From NCBI GenBank assembly GCA_034660995.1, contig JAYEKL010000055.1, positions 1 through 14,936 of the forward strand: a DNA stretch of 14,936 nt. Direction: 5' to 3'. Positions 1-6,719 of this stretch are shown piece by piece. Source of the stretch: JAYEKL01 sp034660995. GTDB taxonomy: Bacteria; Patescibacteriota; Minisyncoccia; JAHIHE01; JAGLIN01. The translations under genes were made by a program, and so were the position numbers. How positions within the stretch are numbered: position 1 is the stretch's first letter; the number at the start of each line of letters is the position of its first letter. The notes below the pieces were generated by a model. It saw nothing but the letters and a program-made list of their open reading frames with translations. It made no database searches and was not told the DNA's origin.

Positions 1-45
1 ATCTTCGCCAAATCTAGCAGTTCTTTCTTCTAAATCATAATTCAT
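1..45 (-). CDS. Four-helix-bundle (S23-type) protein, second copy, N-terminal 15 codons only
   Basis: The window edge cuts this gene. The visible part encodes MNYDLEERTARFGED, identical at both DNA and protein level to the start of the complete four-helix-bundle gene at 855-1199. It lies just downstream of the VirB4 N-terminal-domain gene, as the complete copy lies just downstream of prgI. Whether the rest of the copy is intact cannot be seen. Confidence 0.7.
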   Translation of the reverse strand, partial: MNYDLEERTARFGED

Positions 46-109
46 AAATTTAATGTTTTAAAAATTAAAAATTAGAATTTATTTATAAAATTAAAAATTA
101 CAAAATTTA
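1..109. repeat. Direct repeat, left copy (identical to 1155-1263)
   Basis: All 109 bases match 1155-1263 exactly. The repeat covers the first 15 codons of the four-helix-bundle gene plus its AT-rich upstream spacer. Identity stops 4 bases before the stop codon of the VirB4-type gene. The true repeat probably continues left of the window through the gene. Perfect identity in non-coding AT-rich DNA implies a recent duplication or ongoing gene conversion. Confidence 0.9.
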
Positions 110-113
110 TATC

Positions 114-785
114 CTATCTTGCCAGATCAAGATCGGCCATATCAGCAAGCCCTTTTTTCTCGGAAATCTCAGGGTTATATAGATTATAATAAAGTTCAAT
201 TAACTCTTGCGTGTTAAGCATTGTCATACGAAGTCCAGTTCCAGATAAATTTTCTATAACATGGTCCACTCTTTGAAACAGCTGATCTTTATATTTTTCA
301 AAAGTCGTTCGACTAGACATCAGCTTAGAAGAACTTCCAAAACCTTTAAGAACTGATAAAGCGCCTCCCTTTGACTCTGACACCGAGAACGGAACAACAA
401 TATAGAATGTTTTACTAACAATATTAGCCATTTTAACTAATCCTTGAATATACTCTATATAATTTGAAGTTTGCATACGAAGAAGTTCATTCATCTGTTT
501 TTTTTCCTGATCTTTTAAAATTTGCAAATAGTTATCAAGATTCAACTTTCTTGAATTTATTACTATTTGCACAGAAAAATCAAGAGAATTTAAAAAACTC
601 TGATAATGATAAATTATAGCGTCCTGCTCATCTATAGACTTAAGAGCAAAATTTATTGATGAAACCATTAGAACAGCTTTCATACTTCCGTTTTTCATAA
701 CAACAAGACCATCTTTTATTTCAGCAATCTCAAGATACTTTTGAACGCTTAACCCTTTTTTATTTTGTTTCTCTGGAGTGGACAT
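114..785 (-). CDS. VirB4/TraC N-terminal-domain protein of a type IV secretion system
   Basis: The 223-residue soluble protein resembles the N-terminal, non-ATPase domain of VirB4/CagE/TrbE, which in many Patescibacteria is encoded apart from the VirB4 ATPase. The region around residues 24-75 (DGLVVMKNGSMKAVLMV, then a helix with IIYHYQSFLNSL) is the typical start of this domain. No Walker A or B motif is present, so it cannot hydrolyse ATP alone; the motor gene is expected further left, beyond the window. In VirB4 the domain docks the ATPase to the inner-membrane complex. It follows prgI in the same direction, but a four-helix-bundle ORF separates them. No Shine-Dalgarno precedes the ATG. 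The family assignment is from sequence character and neighbours; a database profile was not run. Confidence 0.65.
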   Translation of the reverse strand: MSTPEKQNKKGLSVQKYLEIAEIKDGLVVMKNGSMKAVLMVSSINFALKSIDEQDAIIYHYQSFLNSLDFSVQIVINSRKLNLDNYLQILKDQEKKQMNELLRMQTSNYIEYIQGLVKMANIVSKTFYIVVPFSVSESKGGALSVLKGFGSSSKLMSSRTTFEKYKDQLFQRVDHVIENLSGTGLRMTMLNTQELIELYYNLYNPEISEKKGLADMADLDLAR

Positions 786-854
786 ATCTTATAATTTTTA
801 AATTTTTAAATTTTATAATTCTTAAATAATGTTTAAATTTTTAATTTCAAAAAA

Positions 855-1199
855 TTATTTACTGCAAGTTTTAGTAATTTTAGAAAAAATTAAAGTTAAT
901 TCGTGAGCTTCTTTCCACAATTTTCTGCATTCACTTTCTTTTTCATTATTAGCTTTGGCGATCATTCTTAACCAGTGTTTTGTTTCATTTGCTTCTTTTT
1001 GGCAAATTCTTATTTTATTTTTAAAGTCTTTTTTAGAACTAGCTTGATTAGCTTCCATATAGTTAGCTCCAATGCTTGTTCCTGATCTTATAATCTGATT
1101 TATAAGTGGTTTGTTTATTTCATTACTTTCTAATAATTTTACAAAAATTATAATATCTTCGCCAAATCTAGCAGTTCTTTCTTCTAAATCATAATTCAT
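855..1199 (-). CDS. Four-helix-bundle protein, S23/23S rRNA intervening-sequence family
   Basis: The 114-residue protein has the family signature around residues 35-80: IIRSGTSIGANYMEAN, then KKDFKNKIRICQKEANET and a WLRMI helix. This is the S23 (TIGR02436-type) fold, a four-helix bundle first seen as an ORF in intervening sequences of 23S rRNA genes and related to Avd of diversity-generating retroelements. Its biochemical role is unsettled. Here it is not in an rRNA gene; it sits between prgI and the VirB4-type gene, and a second copy starts at the window edge after the VirB4-type gene. It looks like a cassette placed in spacers, bounded by AT-rich DNA, rather than a secretion component. Length is normal. 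No Shine-Dalgarno is seen. Confidence 0.85.
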   Translation of the reverse strand: MNYDLEERTARFGEDIIIFVKLLESNEINKPLINQIIRSGTSIGANYMEANQASSKKDFKNKIRICQKEANETKHWLRMIAKANNEKESECRKLWKEAHELTLIFSKITKTCSK

Positions 1200-1263
1200 A
1201 AATTTAATGTTTTAAAAATTAAAAATTAGAATTTATTTATAAAATTAAAAATTACAAAATTTA
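1155..1263. repeat. Direct repeat, right copy (identical to 1-109)
   Basis: This copy spans the first 15 codons of the complete four-helix-bundle gene and the AT-rich spacer between it and the prgI stop codon. It matches 1-109 base for base and diverges at 1264. The two copies are 1154 bp apart and would allow recombination that deletes or amplifies the VirB4 N-terminal-domain gene together with one cassette. Confidence 0.9.
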
Positions 1264-1276
1264 AAAATTTTATTTA

Positions 1277-1720
1277 TTATATCTTCTCCTTAGGCCTTGC
1301 CTTTGCCTCATAAGGCATACTAACAGAAGTACTTGTATCAAGTAACCAAGCTAATTCTTTTATTCTATTTTTTGACACCTGCGTTGCTTGAATTTCTTTT
1401 TTTGCTTTCTTTTTCTGTGTTAATTTGAACATTCTTCCGTCTGGCTCTCTTCTCCAAATATAAAGATGGGGAGTAGTATAAAAATTTATTATATTAGTTA
1501 TCCATCTTAAAACAGTAAATCCTTTTGGTTTCCAAAAAGCAAAAGCTAAAGAAAGTATTGTCGTAGGAATAGCAATAATAATAAAATAGCCAAAACGAAA
1601 AAAAGTAAACGAAATAAGCATAATTCCAAACCCAATTATCATAAAAAGCGCTTGTTTTCCCGTAAAAGGACCAACAATTTTATCTTCTACATTTATAAAT
1701 TGTGGAACACTGTATTGCAT
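1277..1720 (-). CDS. PrgI family type IV secretion membrane protein
   Basis: The 147-residue protein starts MQYSVPQFINVEDKIVGPFT, the usual opening of PrgI-family proteins. Two closely spaced membrane helices follow at about residues 22-42 and 44-63, then a basic cytoplasmic region (FWKPKG, WRREPDG, a KKKAKK run). PrgI is the small VirB3-like inner-membrane component of Gram-positive and CPR-type conjugation systems and normally works with VirB4 and VirB6. The neighbours fit: a VirB4-type gene follows and a VirB6-type gene lies upstream, all on the minus strand. The upstream spacer of 323 bases holds a palindromic repeat, so prgI may have its own promoter. No Shine-Dalgarno is visible. Confidence 0.85.
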   Translation of the reverse strand: MQYSVPQFINVEDKIVGPFTGKQALFMIIGFGIMLISFTFFRFGYFIIIAIPTTILSLAFAFWKPKGFTVLRWITNIINFYTTPHLYIWRREPDGRMFKLTQKKKAKKEIQATQVSKNRIKELAWLLDTSTSVSMPYEAKARPKEKI

Positions 1721-1837
1721 AAAATTCTATTGTTATATTGTTCTATTATTAAATTGTTAACTTCTCATTCGTAAACTTCAAAATCAGTTAACTTTATATT
1801 ATTTATTGTATAAAACATCAAATTTAAAATTTAAAAT

Positions 1838-1960
1838 AATGAGTAGTGTGAGTTATATTTCTACTAAATATCCTTCGACCTTGTGGAGAAATAACACGCG
1901 TAGAGTTCTCCATAAAGTCAAACAATATTATTATCTAAATCAATTCACGCTACTAATAAT
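1838..1960. repeat. Dispersed palindromic element (GTGGAGAA family), copy 1
   Basis: The outer ends are inverted: GAGTAGTGTGAGTT on the left matches the complement of AATTCACGCTACT on the right. The core is a hairpin with TTGTGGAGAA (1881-1890) opposite TTCTCCATAAAG. Related copies lie at 5794-5909 (complete, opposite orientation) and 8504-8552 (half). It fills most of the 323-base gap between prgI and the next gene; the rest is AT-rich with short tandem repeats. Confidence 0.75.
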
Positions 1961-2014
1961 TTAATAATACTTATCAAGTTTTAAAAATTTCTTCTCCATA
2001 TCCTGCTAAAATTA

Positions 2015-2043
2015 ACAATAGAGCAATACAACAATAGAGCAAT
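2015..2043. repeat. Two tandem copies of ACAATAGAGCAAT
   Basis: The 13-mer ACAATAGAGCAAT occurs at 2015-2027 and again at 2031-2043, a 16-bp period, directly next to the stop codon of the 262-residue ORF. A degenerate relative in opposite orientation (TATTGTTCTATTATTAAATTGTTA) lies at about 1734-1758 beside the prgI start. The two arrays bracket the palindromic element. Confidence 0.65.
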
Positions 2044-2832
2044 TTAATCCACTGTTTTTGAAAAATCTATTTTTTTATTCTTCGTAGAATATGGCAAAAG
2101 AATCTTCTCATCTACAGATTTTAGAATTAAATTTAGCTGTCTTCGTTCCTCTTCATTCATACTCTTTGTATTTTTATCATGATATACATACCGAGCACGC
2201 TCAATGTTAGAATGACGATAATGTCCCATTTTTTCTCTATAGTCTTTTAACCAATATTTTATCAATGGCTTCATCGGGGCCGACATACTTTTTAATTTTA
2301 TTGACTCTTGACTTCCAATTTGCTGTTTTTCAACAACTGGATATTTATCAATAAGATTCTTGATAGATTTTGAAACTATTGTGTCTGCCATTCTTTTTCT
2401 CTCTTCCGCTTCTTCCGCTTCTTTCATTTTTTCCATCGCTTCTTCTCTTTTTAAAAGCTGTTCTGTCAATTGTTTTAGCTTTTCTTTCGGGATTTCTCCA
2501 CCCAACTTTAAAATTTCATCTTCAATACCTGGAAAATAGCTATTAATAGGATAGAGAATTTCGCACAGAATAATAAGGGCGACTTCAATAGATTGTTTAT
2601 TATCTAATTTTAATCCTTCCTCAATAGCCTCAGCAAGCTGTTCAATTTTTATGTCTTTCAAAACTGTATATCTAATAATACCTTTTAAAATCTCATTTTT
2701 ATCCAAATTACTTTCTAAGTATTCTTTCCTTATTCTAGTAATAGCCTCTAAAGTATAATCTTCATAAATATTATCTAGAACAAAAGACGGAAGCGACTGG
2801 AATCTATTTGTTTTTTGATTATTAGTTTTCAT
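2044..2832 (-). CDS. Unrecognised coiled-coil protein in the type IV secretion cluster
   Basis: This 262-residue protein was not recognised. It has no signal peptide or membrane segment, so it should be cytoplasmic. The first 110 residues look helical. A highly charged stretch at about 118-150 (LLKREEAMEKMKEAEEAEER) is predicted coiled coil. The C-terminal third is basic and aromatic (PLIKYWLKDYREKMGHYRHS, about 189-208). It lies between the VirB6-type and PrgI genes on the same strand, suggesting it belongs to the secretion operon, perhaps as an accessory or scaffold factor, but that is only context. The upstream gap to the VirB6-type gene is 106 bases and no Shine-Dalgarno is visible. Confidence 0.7.
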   Translation of the reverse strand: MKTNNQKTNRFQSLPSFVLDNIYEDYTLEAITRIRKEYLESNLDKNEILKGIIRYTVLKDIKIEQLAEAIEEGLKLDNKQSIEVALIILCEILYPINSYFPGIEDEILKLGGEIPKEKLKQLTEQLLKREEAMEKMKEAEEAEERKRMADTIVSKSIKNLIDKYPVVEKQQIGSQESIKLKSMSAPMKPLIKYWLKDYREKMGHYRHSNIERARYVYHDKNTKSMNEEERRQLNLILKSVDEKILLPYSTKNKKIDFSKTVD

Positions 2833-2938
2833 TTTAATAAATTTAATCTACTTGATTGTAGTTATACTATCGTTCTACAGACTAAAACAAAACCAACATG
2901 AACTTTTGTTCTTAGATCTATTATTTATTACAAAATGT

Positions 2939-5413
2939 TTAGAACTTATCACCGCTTATTCTGCTTTTCATATTATCTATTTGTTTTTCAAAATCAATAA
3001 TTTTTTCCAGATTTGGAATTGCTTCTTCTCTAGACTTTATATTATTTTCAATTGTTATTTTTTTATCAGGATCTTTTTCTGTTTTTAATTTTTCCTTATC
3101 CTTCAAAAGTGCTTCGTACTGAGTCTTATTTAGTCCTAATAGTTCATCTTTCTTTTTACTCTTTGCTTTCTCAATAATTTCAAATTTTTCTTCATAACCT
3201 TCTTTATGAATACGCGTGCTTTGAGAAGAAGTGGTTTCAGCGCCATATTTTTCAAGATCTTCATCACTCATTTTTGCAACAACTTTTGGATCAAATTTTC
3301 CAAAAGCTTTTCCAATATGTTTTTCAAAATCTTTACCTGACTTTTCGAATACTTTTTCCACATCTCCGCCAAAATTAACTGCGTCAATTTTAATCTCTTC
3401 ATCCTTCTTTAATATTTTTTTTGCTTTTTCTTGCTCTTTCTTACTCTTTGTGTCATCTTTTGAATCTTTTTCAGCTTGTTTATATTCTTCCTTACTAAGT
3501 CCATTTGCTGCCAATCCTTCCGAAAATTCAGCCTGCTGTTTTTTACTTAATTTAGCTTTAAAAGCCTTTTTCTGACCCGAATCTAAGCTGTCATTTATTG
3601 CTCTTGCTTGCATTTTACCTTTAAGATTTTTAATCTTATTTACATCTCCACCATCTTCAATTATATCCAGAACTTCTTCTCTCATTATTTCTTCTTTATA
3701 AGCATCTTTTGATCCTCCTTTGTCTTTTATTCTTTGTTGCGCTTCATCACTAAATGTATCATCTTTTTTATTTTCTATTCTATCTTGCGCGCCGCTTGTC
3801 ATCGTTGCGAGATCTAAGTCTCTATGGGTAAGCTCTTTTAATTCTTTGTCGCTAAGAGATGCTTCTACTGCTGGAAACAATTTTTCTATATCATCTTTGT
3901 AATCGGCTACTTTACCATGCCCAGCAGCTGTTTCTACAAACAGAGCTTTTTCCTCTTTCGTTGCCGGTACTTGACCTTTTTTAATTGATCCTGTTGCTAT
4001 TTCATGCATCACAGTCAACTCTCTCTCTTTTTCAGCGCCATGTTTTTCTCTTTCTTTTTTCATTTTTTCTTCTCTTGACTTTTTATCTTCCGCATTTCTT
4101 TTGGAGGCTCTTACCCCCCCGCCAGGCAATTTTTTATCAATTTTATCTCTTTCCTTTTTTAAAACATCATAACCTTTTCTTACACTTTCATTTCTACTTA
4201 CAGCCCCTTTTCCCGCCTTCCTCCCATACCCTCCAGCCAATTTAACCCCCGCATAGGTTCCCATAGCAATTTTCCCAATTCCAGCAGCTCCGCCTATGAT
4301 TTTGTTAGAACCTGCTACACCAAGTCTTTGAGTAATTGGAATAACAGCTAAAAGCATAAGAAGCGGAATTGAATTCGGAATTATAAGCCGCACAACTCCA
4401 TTCATTATATTAAGATCACTACTGGTAGCTGCAAGTGGCGTAAAGTTAGTTACCAACTCATTCGCCATTGTCGCAGACAAATAAACAAAAAACATAAAAA
4501 TTGGACCGAACAAAGAATACTTTACCAGTTCACTCCACCACTCACTTGTATATTTAGACATTGAAGGCATTACAATGCTCAAAAACGCAATAGGAGAAAG
4601 AATTATTAAAAACACAAATGCCACTAAACGAATTAAAAGAAATATCGCCAACATAATATACACAAAACCTAAGACTAGGGAATATGCCAACGCAAAGGCT
4701 ACTAGAATAACTTTGTCTAGAGAAGCAGATGAACTATTATTAAGCATAATATTAAATTGATCCACGATAGAAGTAAGACTTCCTGCTCCTCCCTGAAAAG
4801 TTCCCATCCAGTTTCTTATTTCATACAAAAAAACTTGCCCGAAATCAATTACAAGTTTTGCAATTACAGCGCTAAAATTTATTAAAAATAGCGATATAAT
4901 AAGTTTCGGAAGAAGATTTTTTGCGTTAAACGTGCTACTTCTTAATATTGTGCCAAACGCGATAATAAGCAAAAAGAATAAATAAAAAGTATTACACATA
5001 TCTCTTACTGTTGTCCATCCAATATCAACAGTTGTAGAAGTTAAGACTCCTGGATTACTAGCGTCACCAACATATAATCCAGAATCAAGCGCTATATCAA
5101 TACACCACGCCCCAAATTTAACCAAAATAGTTGAAAAATAAAGGCCTAAATTCAAAATAGCAAAAGCGACTACGTATATAAGATTCATTATAGTACCACC
5201 TGGGTCATTTATAAGACTTTTTATCCCATCTGTAAGAAACCTAGTACCTATATTAACAAAACCAGCTTGAGCCTCGTAAACAGGAATGCTTACACTTACA
5301 ACTACAAGAAAAAGAACAATTGCTATTGATAAAAAATGTTTTTTTTGAAACTTTTTATTTTTTTGAAAAAATTTTGAAAAATTATTTACAAAAGATTTAA
5401 AATTTTCACTCAT
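2939..5413 (-). CDS. VirB6/TrbL-like polytopic type IV secretion protein with long charged tail
   Basis: The 824-residue protein starts with a signal sequence or first membrane helix (about 26-44) ending at VYEAQA, a plausible signal peptidase site after residue 50. Further membrane helices are visible at about 76-98, 141-158, 170-190, 235-260, 261-283, 299-316 and 341-362. The block 262-300 (RLVAFVFLIILSPIAFL, then SEWW) is typical of VirB6/TrbL proteins, which form the inner-membrane channel around the VirB4 motor. After a Gly-rich linker (about 370-405) comes a roughly 420-residue tail, Lys/Glu-rich and coiled-coil-like, with no family I recognise. Most VirB6 proteins lack so long a tail. 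It is the first visible gene of the minus-strand cluster. The start fits the signal sequence, without a Shine-Dalgarno. Confidence 0.8.
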   Translation of the reverse strand: MSENFKSFVNNFSKFFQKNKKFQKKHFLSIAIVLFLVVVSVSIPVYEAQAGFVNIGTRFLTDGIKSLINDPGGTIMNLIYVVAFAILNLGLYFSTILVKFGAWCIDIALDSGLYVGDASNPGVLTSTTVDIGWTTVRDMCNTFYLFFLLIIAFGTILRSSTFNAKNLLPKLIISLFLINFSAVIAKLVIDFGQVFLYEIRNWMGTFQGGAGSLTSIVDQFNIMLNNSSSASLDKVILVAFALAYSLVLGFVYIMLAIFLLIRLVAFVFLIILSPIAFLSIVMPSMSKYTSEWWSELVKYSLFGPIFMFFVYLSATMANELVTNFTPLAATSSDLNIMNGVVRLIIPNSIPLLMLLAVIPITQRLGVAGSNKIIGGAAGIGKIAMGTYAGVKLAGGYGRKAGKGAVSRNESVRKGYDVLKKERDKIDKKLPGGGVRASKRNAEDKKSREEKMKKEREKHGAEKERELTVMHEIATGSIKKGQVPATKEEKALFVETAAGHGKVADYKDDIEKLFPAVEASLSDKELKELTHRDLDLATMTSGAQDRIENKKDDTFSDEAQQRIKDKGGSKDAYKEEIMREEVLDIIEDGGDVNKIKNLKGKMQARAINDSLDSGQKKAFKAKLSKKQQAEFSEGLAANGLSKEEYKQAEKDSKDDTKSKKEQEKAKKILKKDEEIKIDAVNFGGDVEKVFEKSGKDFEKHIGKAFGKFDPKVVAKMSDEDLEKYGAETTSSQSTRIHKEGYEEKFEIIEKAKSKKKDELLGLNKTQYEALLKDKEKLKTEKDPDKKITIENNIKSREEAIPNLEKIIDFEKQIDNMKSRISGDKF

Positions 5414-5458
5414 ATTTTTTTGAAAAGAAGTAAAAAATAAACTAAAAAACTGGCAACA

Positions 5459-5650
5459 TTAGACTATAGAAGAACATTTTTGTCATCTCGACTGGAGCAC
5501 TGATAAATTCAGTATAAACTTCGCGAAATGGAGAGATCTGTAAACACACTATGCCTGCTTTAAAAAATACATTTTATCCGTTTACAGATTTCTCTCCGCC
5601 AGTCGGCAGATCGAAATGACAGTTATAAAAAGTGTTCTTCTACGCCCTAA
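5459..5650. repeat. Long imperfect inverted-repeat element, about 192 bp
   Basis: TTAG (5459) and CTAA (5650) mark the ends. Inside them TAGAAGAACA (5467-5476) pairs with TGTTCTTCTA (5633-5642), GTCAT with ATGAC, and AGAGATCTGTAAAC (5532-5545) with GTTTACAGATTTCTCT around 5580-5595. The whole could fold as one long stem with a roughly 35-base loop. No ORF is present, so it resembles a non-autonomous, MITE-like element. It lies in the leader of the secretion operon if the promoter at 5678-5705 is real. Confidence 0.75.
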
Positions 5651-5677
5651 ATATATAAAACCACTAATTTTAATTAT

Positions 5678-5705
5678 ATTATATCACAAAACAAAATAAA
5701 GGCAA
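5678..5705 (-). promoter_or_regulatory. Possible promoter for the type IV secretion operon
   Basis: Read on the minus strand, TTGCCT (5700-5705) and a perfect TATAAT (5678-5683) are 16 bases apart. The -35 matches consensus only in TTG. Transcription would begin near 5671 and run through the palindromic element into the VirB6-type gene, leaving a leader of about 260 bases. In DNA this AT-rich, a TATAAT can occur by chance. Confidence 0.35.
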
Positions 5706-5709
5706 AATC

Positions 5710-5752
5710 ATATTAACATATTAACATACTAACATTTTAACATATTAACATG
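5710..5752. repeat. Minisatellite of a 9-bp unit (TATTAACAT-like), array 1
   Basis: About five degenerate copies of TATTAACAT run head to tail. A sister array with TTCTAACAT/CTTAACAT units is at 5959-5995. The arrays bracket the composite palindromic repeats at 5753-5959. Confidence 0.7.
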
Positions 5753-5797
5753 CTAAATAGGGGCTGGTGATTTTTAAGAAAATCAACAGGGCCTAAG
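5753..5797. repeat. CTGATTTT-family palindrome, deleted solo copy
   Basis: GGCTGGTGATTTTT is followed directly by AAGAAAATCAACAGGGCC, forming a tight palindrome. These correspond to the two outer arms of the complete element at 13325-13455 with its centre missing, so this looks like an internal deletion product. Confidence 0.6.
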
Positions 5798-5909
5798 TAT
5801 AATATTGTTCGACTTTATGGAGAACTATTGCGTGAAATAATGTTCTGTGCGTATTACTTCTCCACAAGATCGAAAAATATTAAGTGTGATGCTTAATACT
5901 TAATACTTA
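5794..5909. repeat. Dispersed palindromic element (GTGGAGAA family), copy 2
   Basis: TCGACTTTATGGAGAA (about 5810-5825) is opposite TTCTCCACAAGATCGA (about 5859-5874), forming a long hairpin with outer ends TAAGTATAATATT and a TAATACTTA-rich tail. It is the reverse complement of copy 1 at 1838-1960 with a longer loop. It abuts CTGATTTT-family pieces on both sides, suggesting nested insertion. Confidence 0.75.
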
Positions 5910-5910
5910 G

Positions 5911-5959
5911 ACACACCCCCAACCCCCTCTCTAGAGGGGAACTATAAGAAAATCAGCAG
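5911..5959 (-). repeat. CTGATTTT-family palindrome, half copy
   Basis: Read on the minus strand this is CTGCTGATTTTCTTATAG, a short spacer, CCCCTCTAGAGAG, then a G-rich run ending GGTGTGT. It matches the left half of the complete copy at 13325-13455 and the truncated copy at 13580-13610. CCCCTCTCTAGAGGGG within it is itself a near-perfect palindrome. Confidence 0.75.
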
Positions 5960-5995
5960 ATTCTAACATCTTAACATTCTAACATATTAACATTT
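5959..5995. repeat. Minisatellite of a 9-bp unit, array 2
   Basis: Units of the type TTCTAACAT, CTTAACAT and ATTAACAT follow each other in about four copies, related to the array at 5710-5752. About 70 bases between this array and the terminator at 6069 show no further feature. Confidence 0.65.
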
Positions 5996-6068
5996 TTCAG
6001 AAATAACAACTTTCCTTTATAAAAAGAAAGGGTGTAGAATCTAAAGAAATATTAAAGTTTTTCTCAAT

Positions 6069-6102
6069 AAAAAAGGCGGGTACATATTTTTACGCGCCCA
6101 CC
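6069..6102 (-). terminator. Intrinsic terminator of the SPFH operon, overlapping the stop codon
   Basis: On the minus strand GGTGGG (6102-6097) pairs with CCCGCC (6080-6075), six pairs including one G-T, and is followed immediately by six T (6074-6069). The 5' arm lies in the last codons of the downstream gene, and the TAA stop is in the loop. It is the clearest intrinsic terminator in the window. Confidence 0.75.
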
Positions 6103-6719
6103 ACTTTGAAATTTGTTATCTCAATCGTCGCGCCAGCTGGCACGACAATCTCAATCGCTATTTCCCTATCTTTATCATAGTCACCTTGTTGGTGACGTTT
6201 ATAGTATCTTCCTCCTTCTTCCGAAAAATTCACAACCTCATACGGATACATGAGATTTGGAGGTGAATTCATGTCCCAAACTTTCATTTGGAACGATGCA
6301 GACGAATTTCCTTTGTAGTCAAAAGAAACCGCAAACATCGTATCATAGAAAGAGATTAATCTATATGTACTCTCTTTCTCTCCTCCTCTTATCCTAATCC
6401 AATCTGTTCCAGGATCCGCAGATCCGGAAACACTGACAGGAACTAACTTTAAGATAATTCCTTTTCGAGGATCTTTATCTCCCCAAAGATCAGTCTGAAC
6501 CAATCCAGAACAGATAGCTGCAACAAGAAAGATAAAAGAAAAAACTATCGCTAGCCCAATCTTCCTTTCTCCAGTCCCGCTGAAAACAATAAATGTGAGC
6601 AAAAATATTGCTATAAAAATCACAATTAGAGTTGTCCAATTAGTGCTCGCTCTCAATATGCTTAAAGCAAAAAAGAGAAGCAAGACAGAAAGTACTGCCT
6701 TTGTAAGTATCTGATTCAT
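6090..6719 (-). CDS. Small membrane protein with C-terminal beta-rich domain, partner of the SPFH protein
   Basis: This 209-residue protein has three hydrophobic segments near the N-terminus (about 4-24, 28-46 and 54-74). An extracytoplasmic or cytoplasmic domain follows, rich in beta-type sequence (RLISFYDTMFAVSFDYKG, ASFQMKVWDMN, IAIEIVVPAGATIEITNFKV). I do not recognise the family. Its ATG shares one base with the TAA of the upstream gene (TAATG), so translation is probably coupled and the two are likely made in fixed ratio. A GGAG 11 bases before the ATG, inside the upstream gene, may assist. The position right after an SPFH protein suggests a membrane partner, as NfeD-type proteins are for other SPFH proteins, but no NfeD motif was recognised. 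Confidence 0.8.
   Translation of the reverse strand: MNQILTKAVLSVLLLFFALSILRASTNWTTLIVIFIAIFLLTFIVFSGTGERKIGLAIVFSFIFLVAAICSGLVQTDLWGDKDPRKGIILKLVPVSVSGSADPGTDWIRIRGGEKESTYRLISFYDTMFAVSFDYKGNSSASFQMKVWDMNSPPNLMYPYEVVNFSEEGGRYYKRHQQGDYDKDREIAIEIVVPAGATIEITNFKVVGA

Noticed and set aside
2852..3088. 78-residue plus-strand hydrophobic ORF
   Set aside because: It overlaps the end of the VirB6-type gene on the opposite strand, and its hydrophobicity is the usual antisense reading of Lys/Glu-rich coiled-coil codons.
3231..4245. Several plus-strand Ser/Phe/Leu-rich ORFs opposite the VirB6 tail
   Set aside because: They are antisense shadows of a Lys/Glu-rich coding region and lack independent start signals.
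5459..5995. CRISPR array in the repeat-rich gap
   Set aside because: The repeats are inverted or 9-bp tandem units without regular 25-40-base spacers, and no cas gene is present.
5710..5995. Replication origin with iterons
   Set aside because: The TTAACAT arrays look iteron-like, but no DnaA boxes, dnaA or rep gene is nearby and the units are degenerate; minisatellite is the simpler reading.
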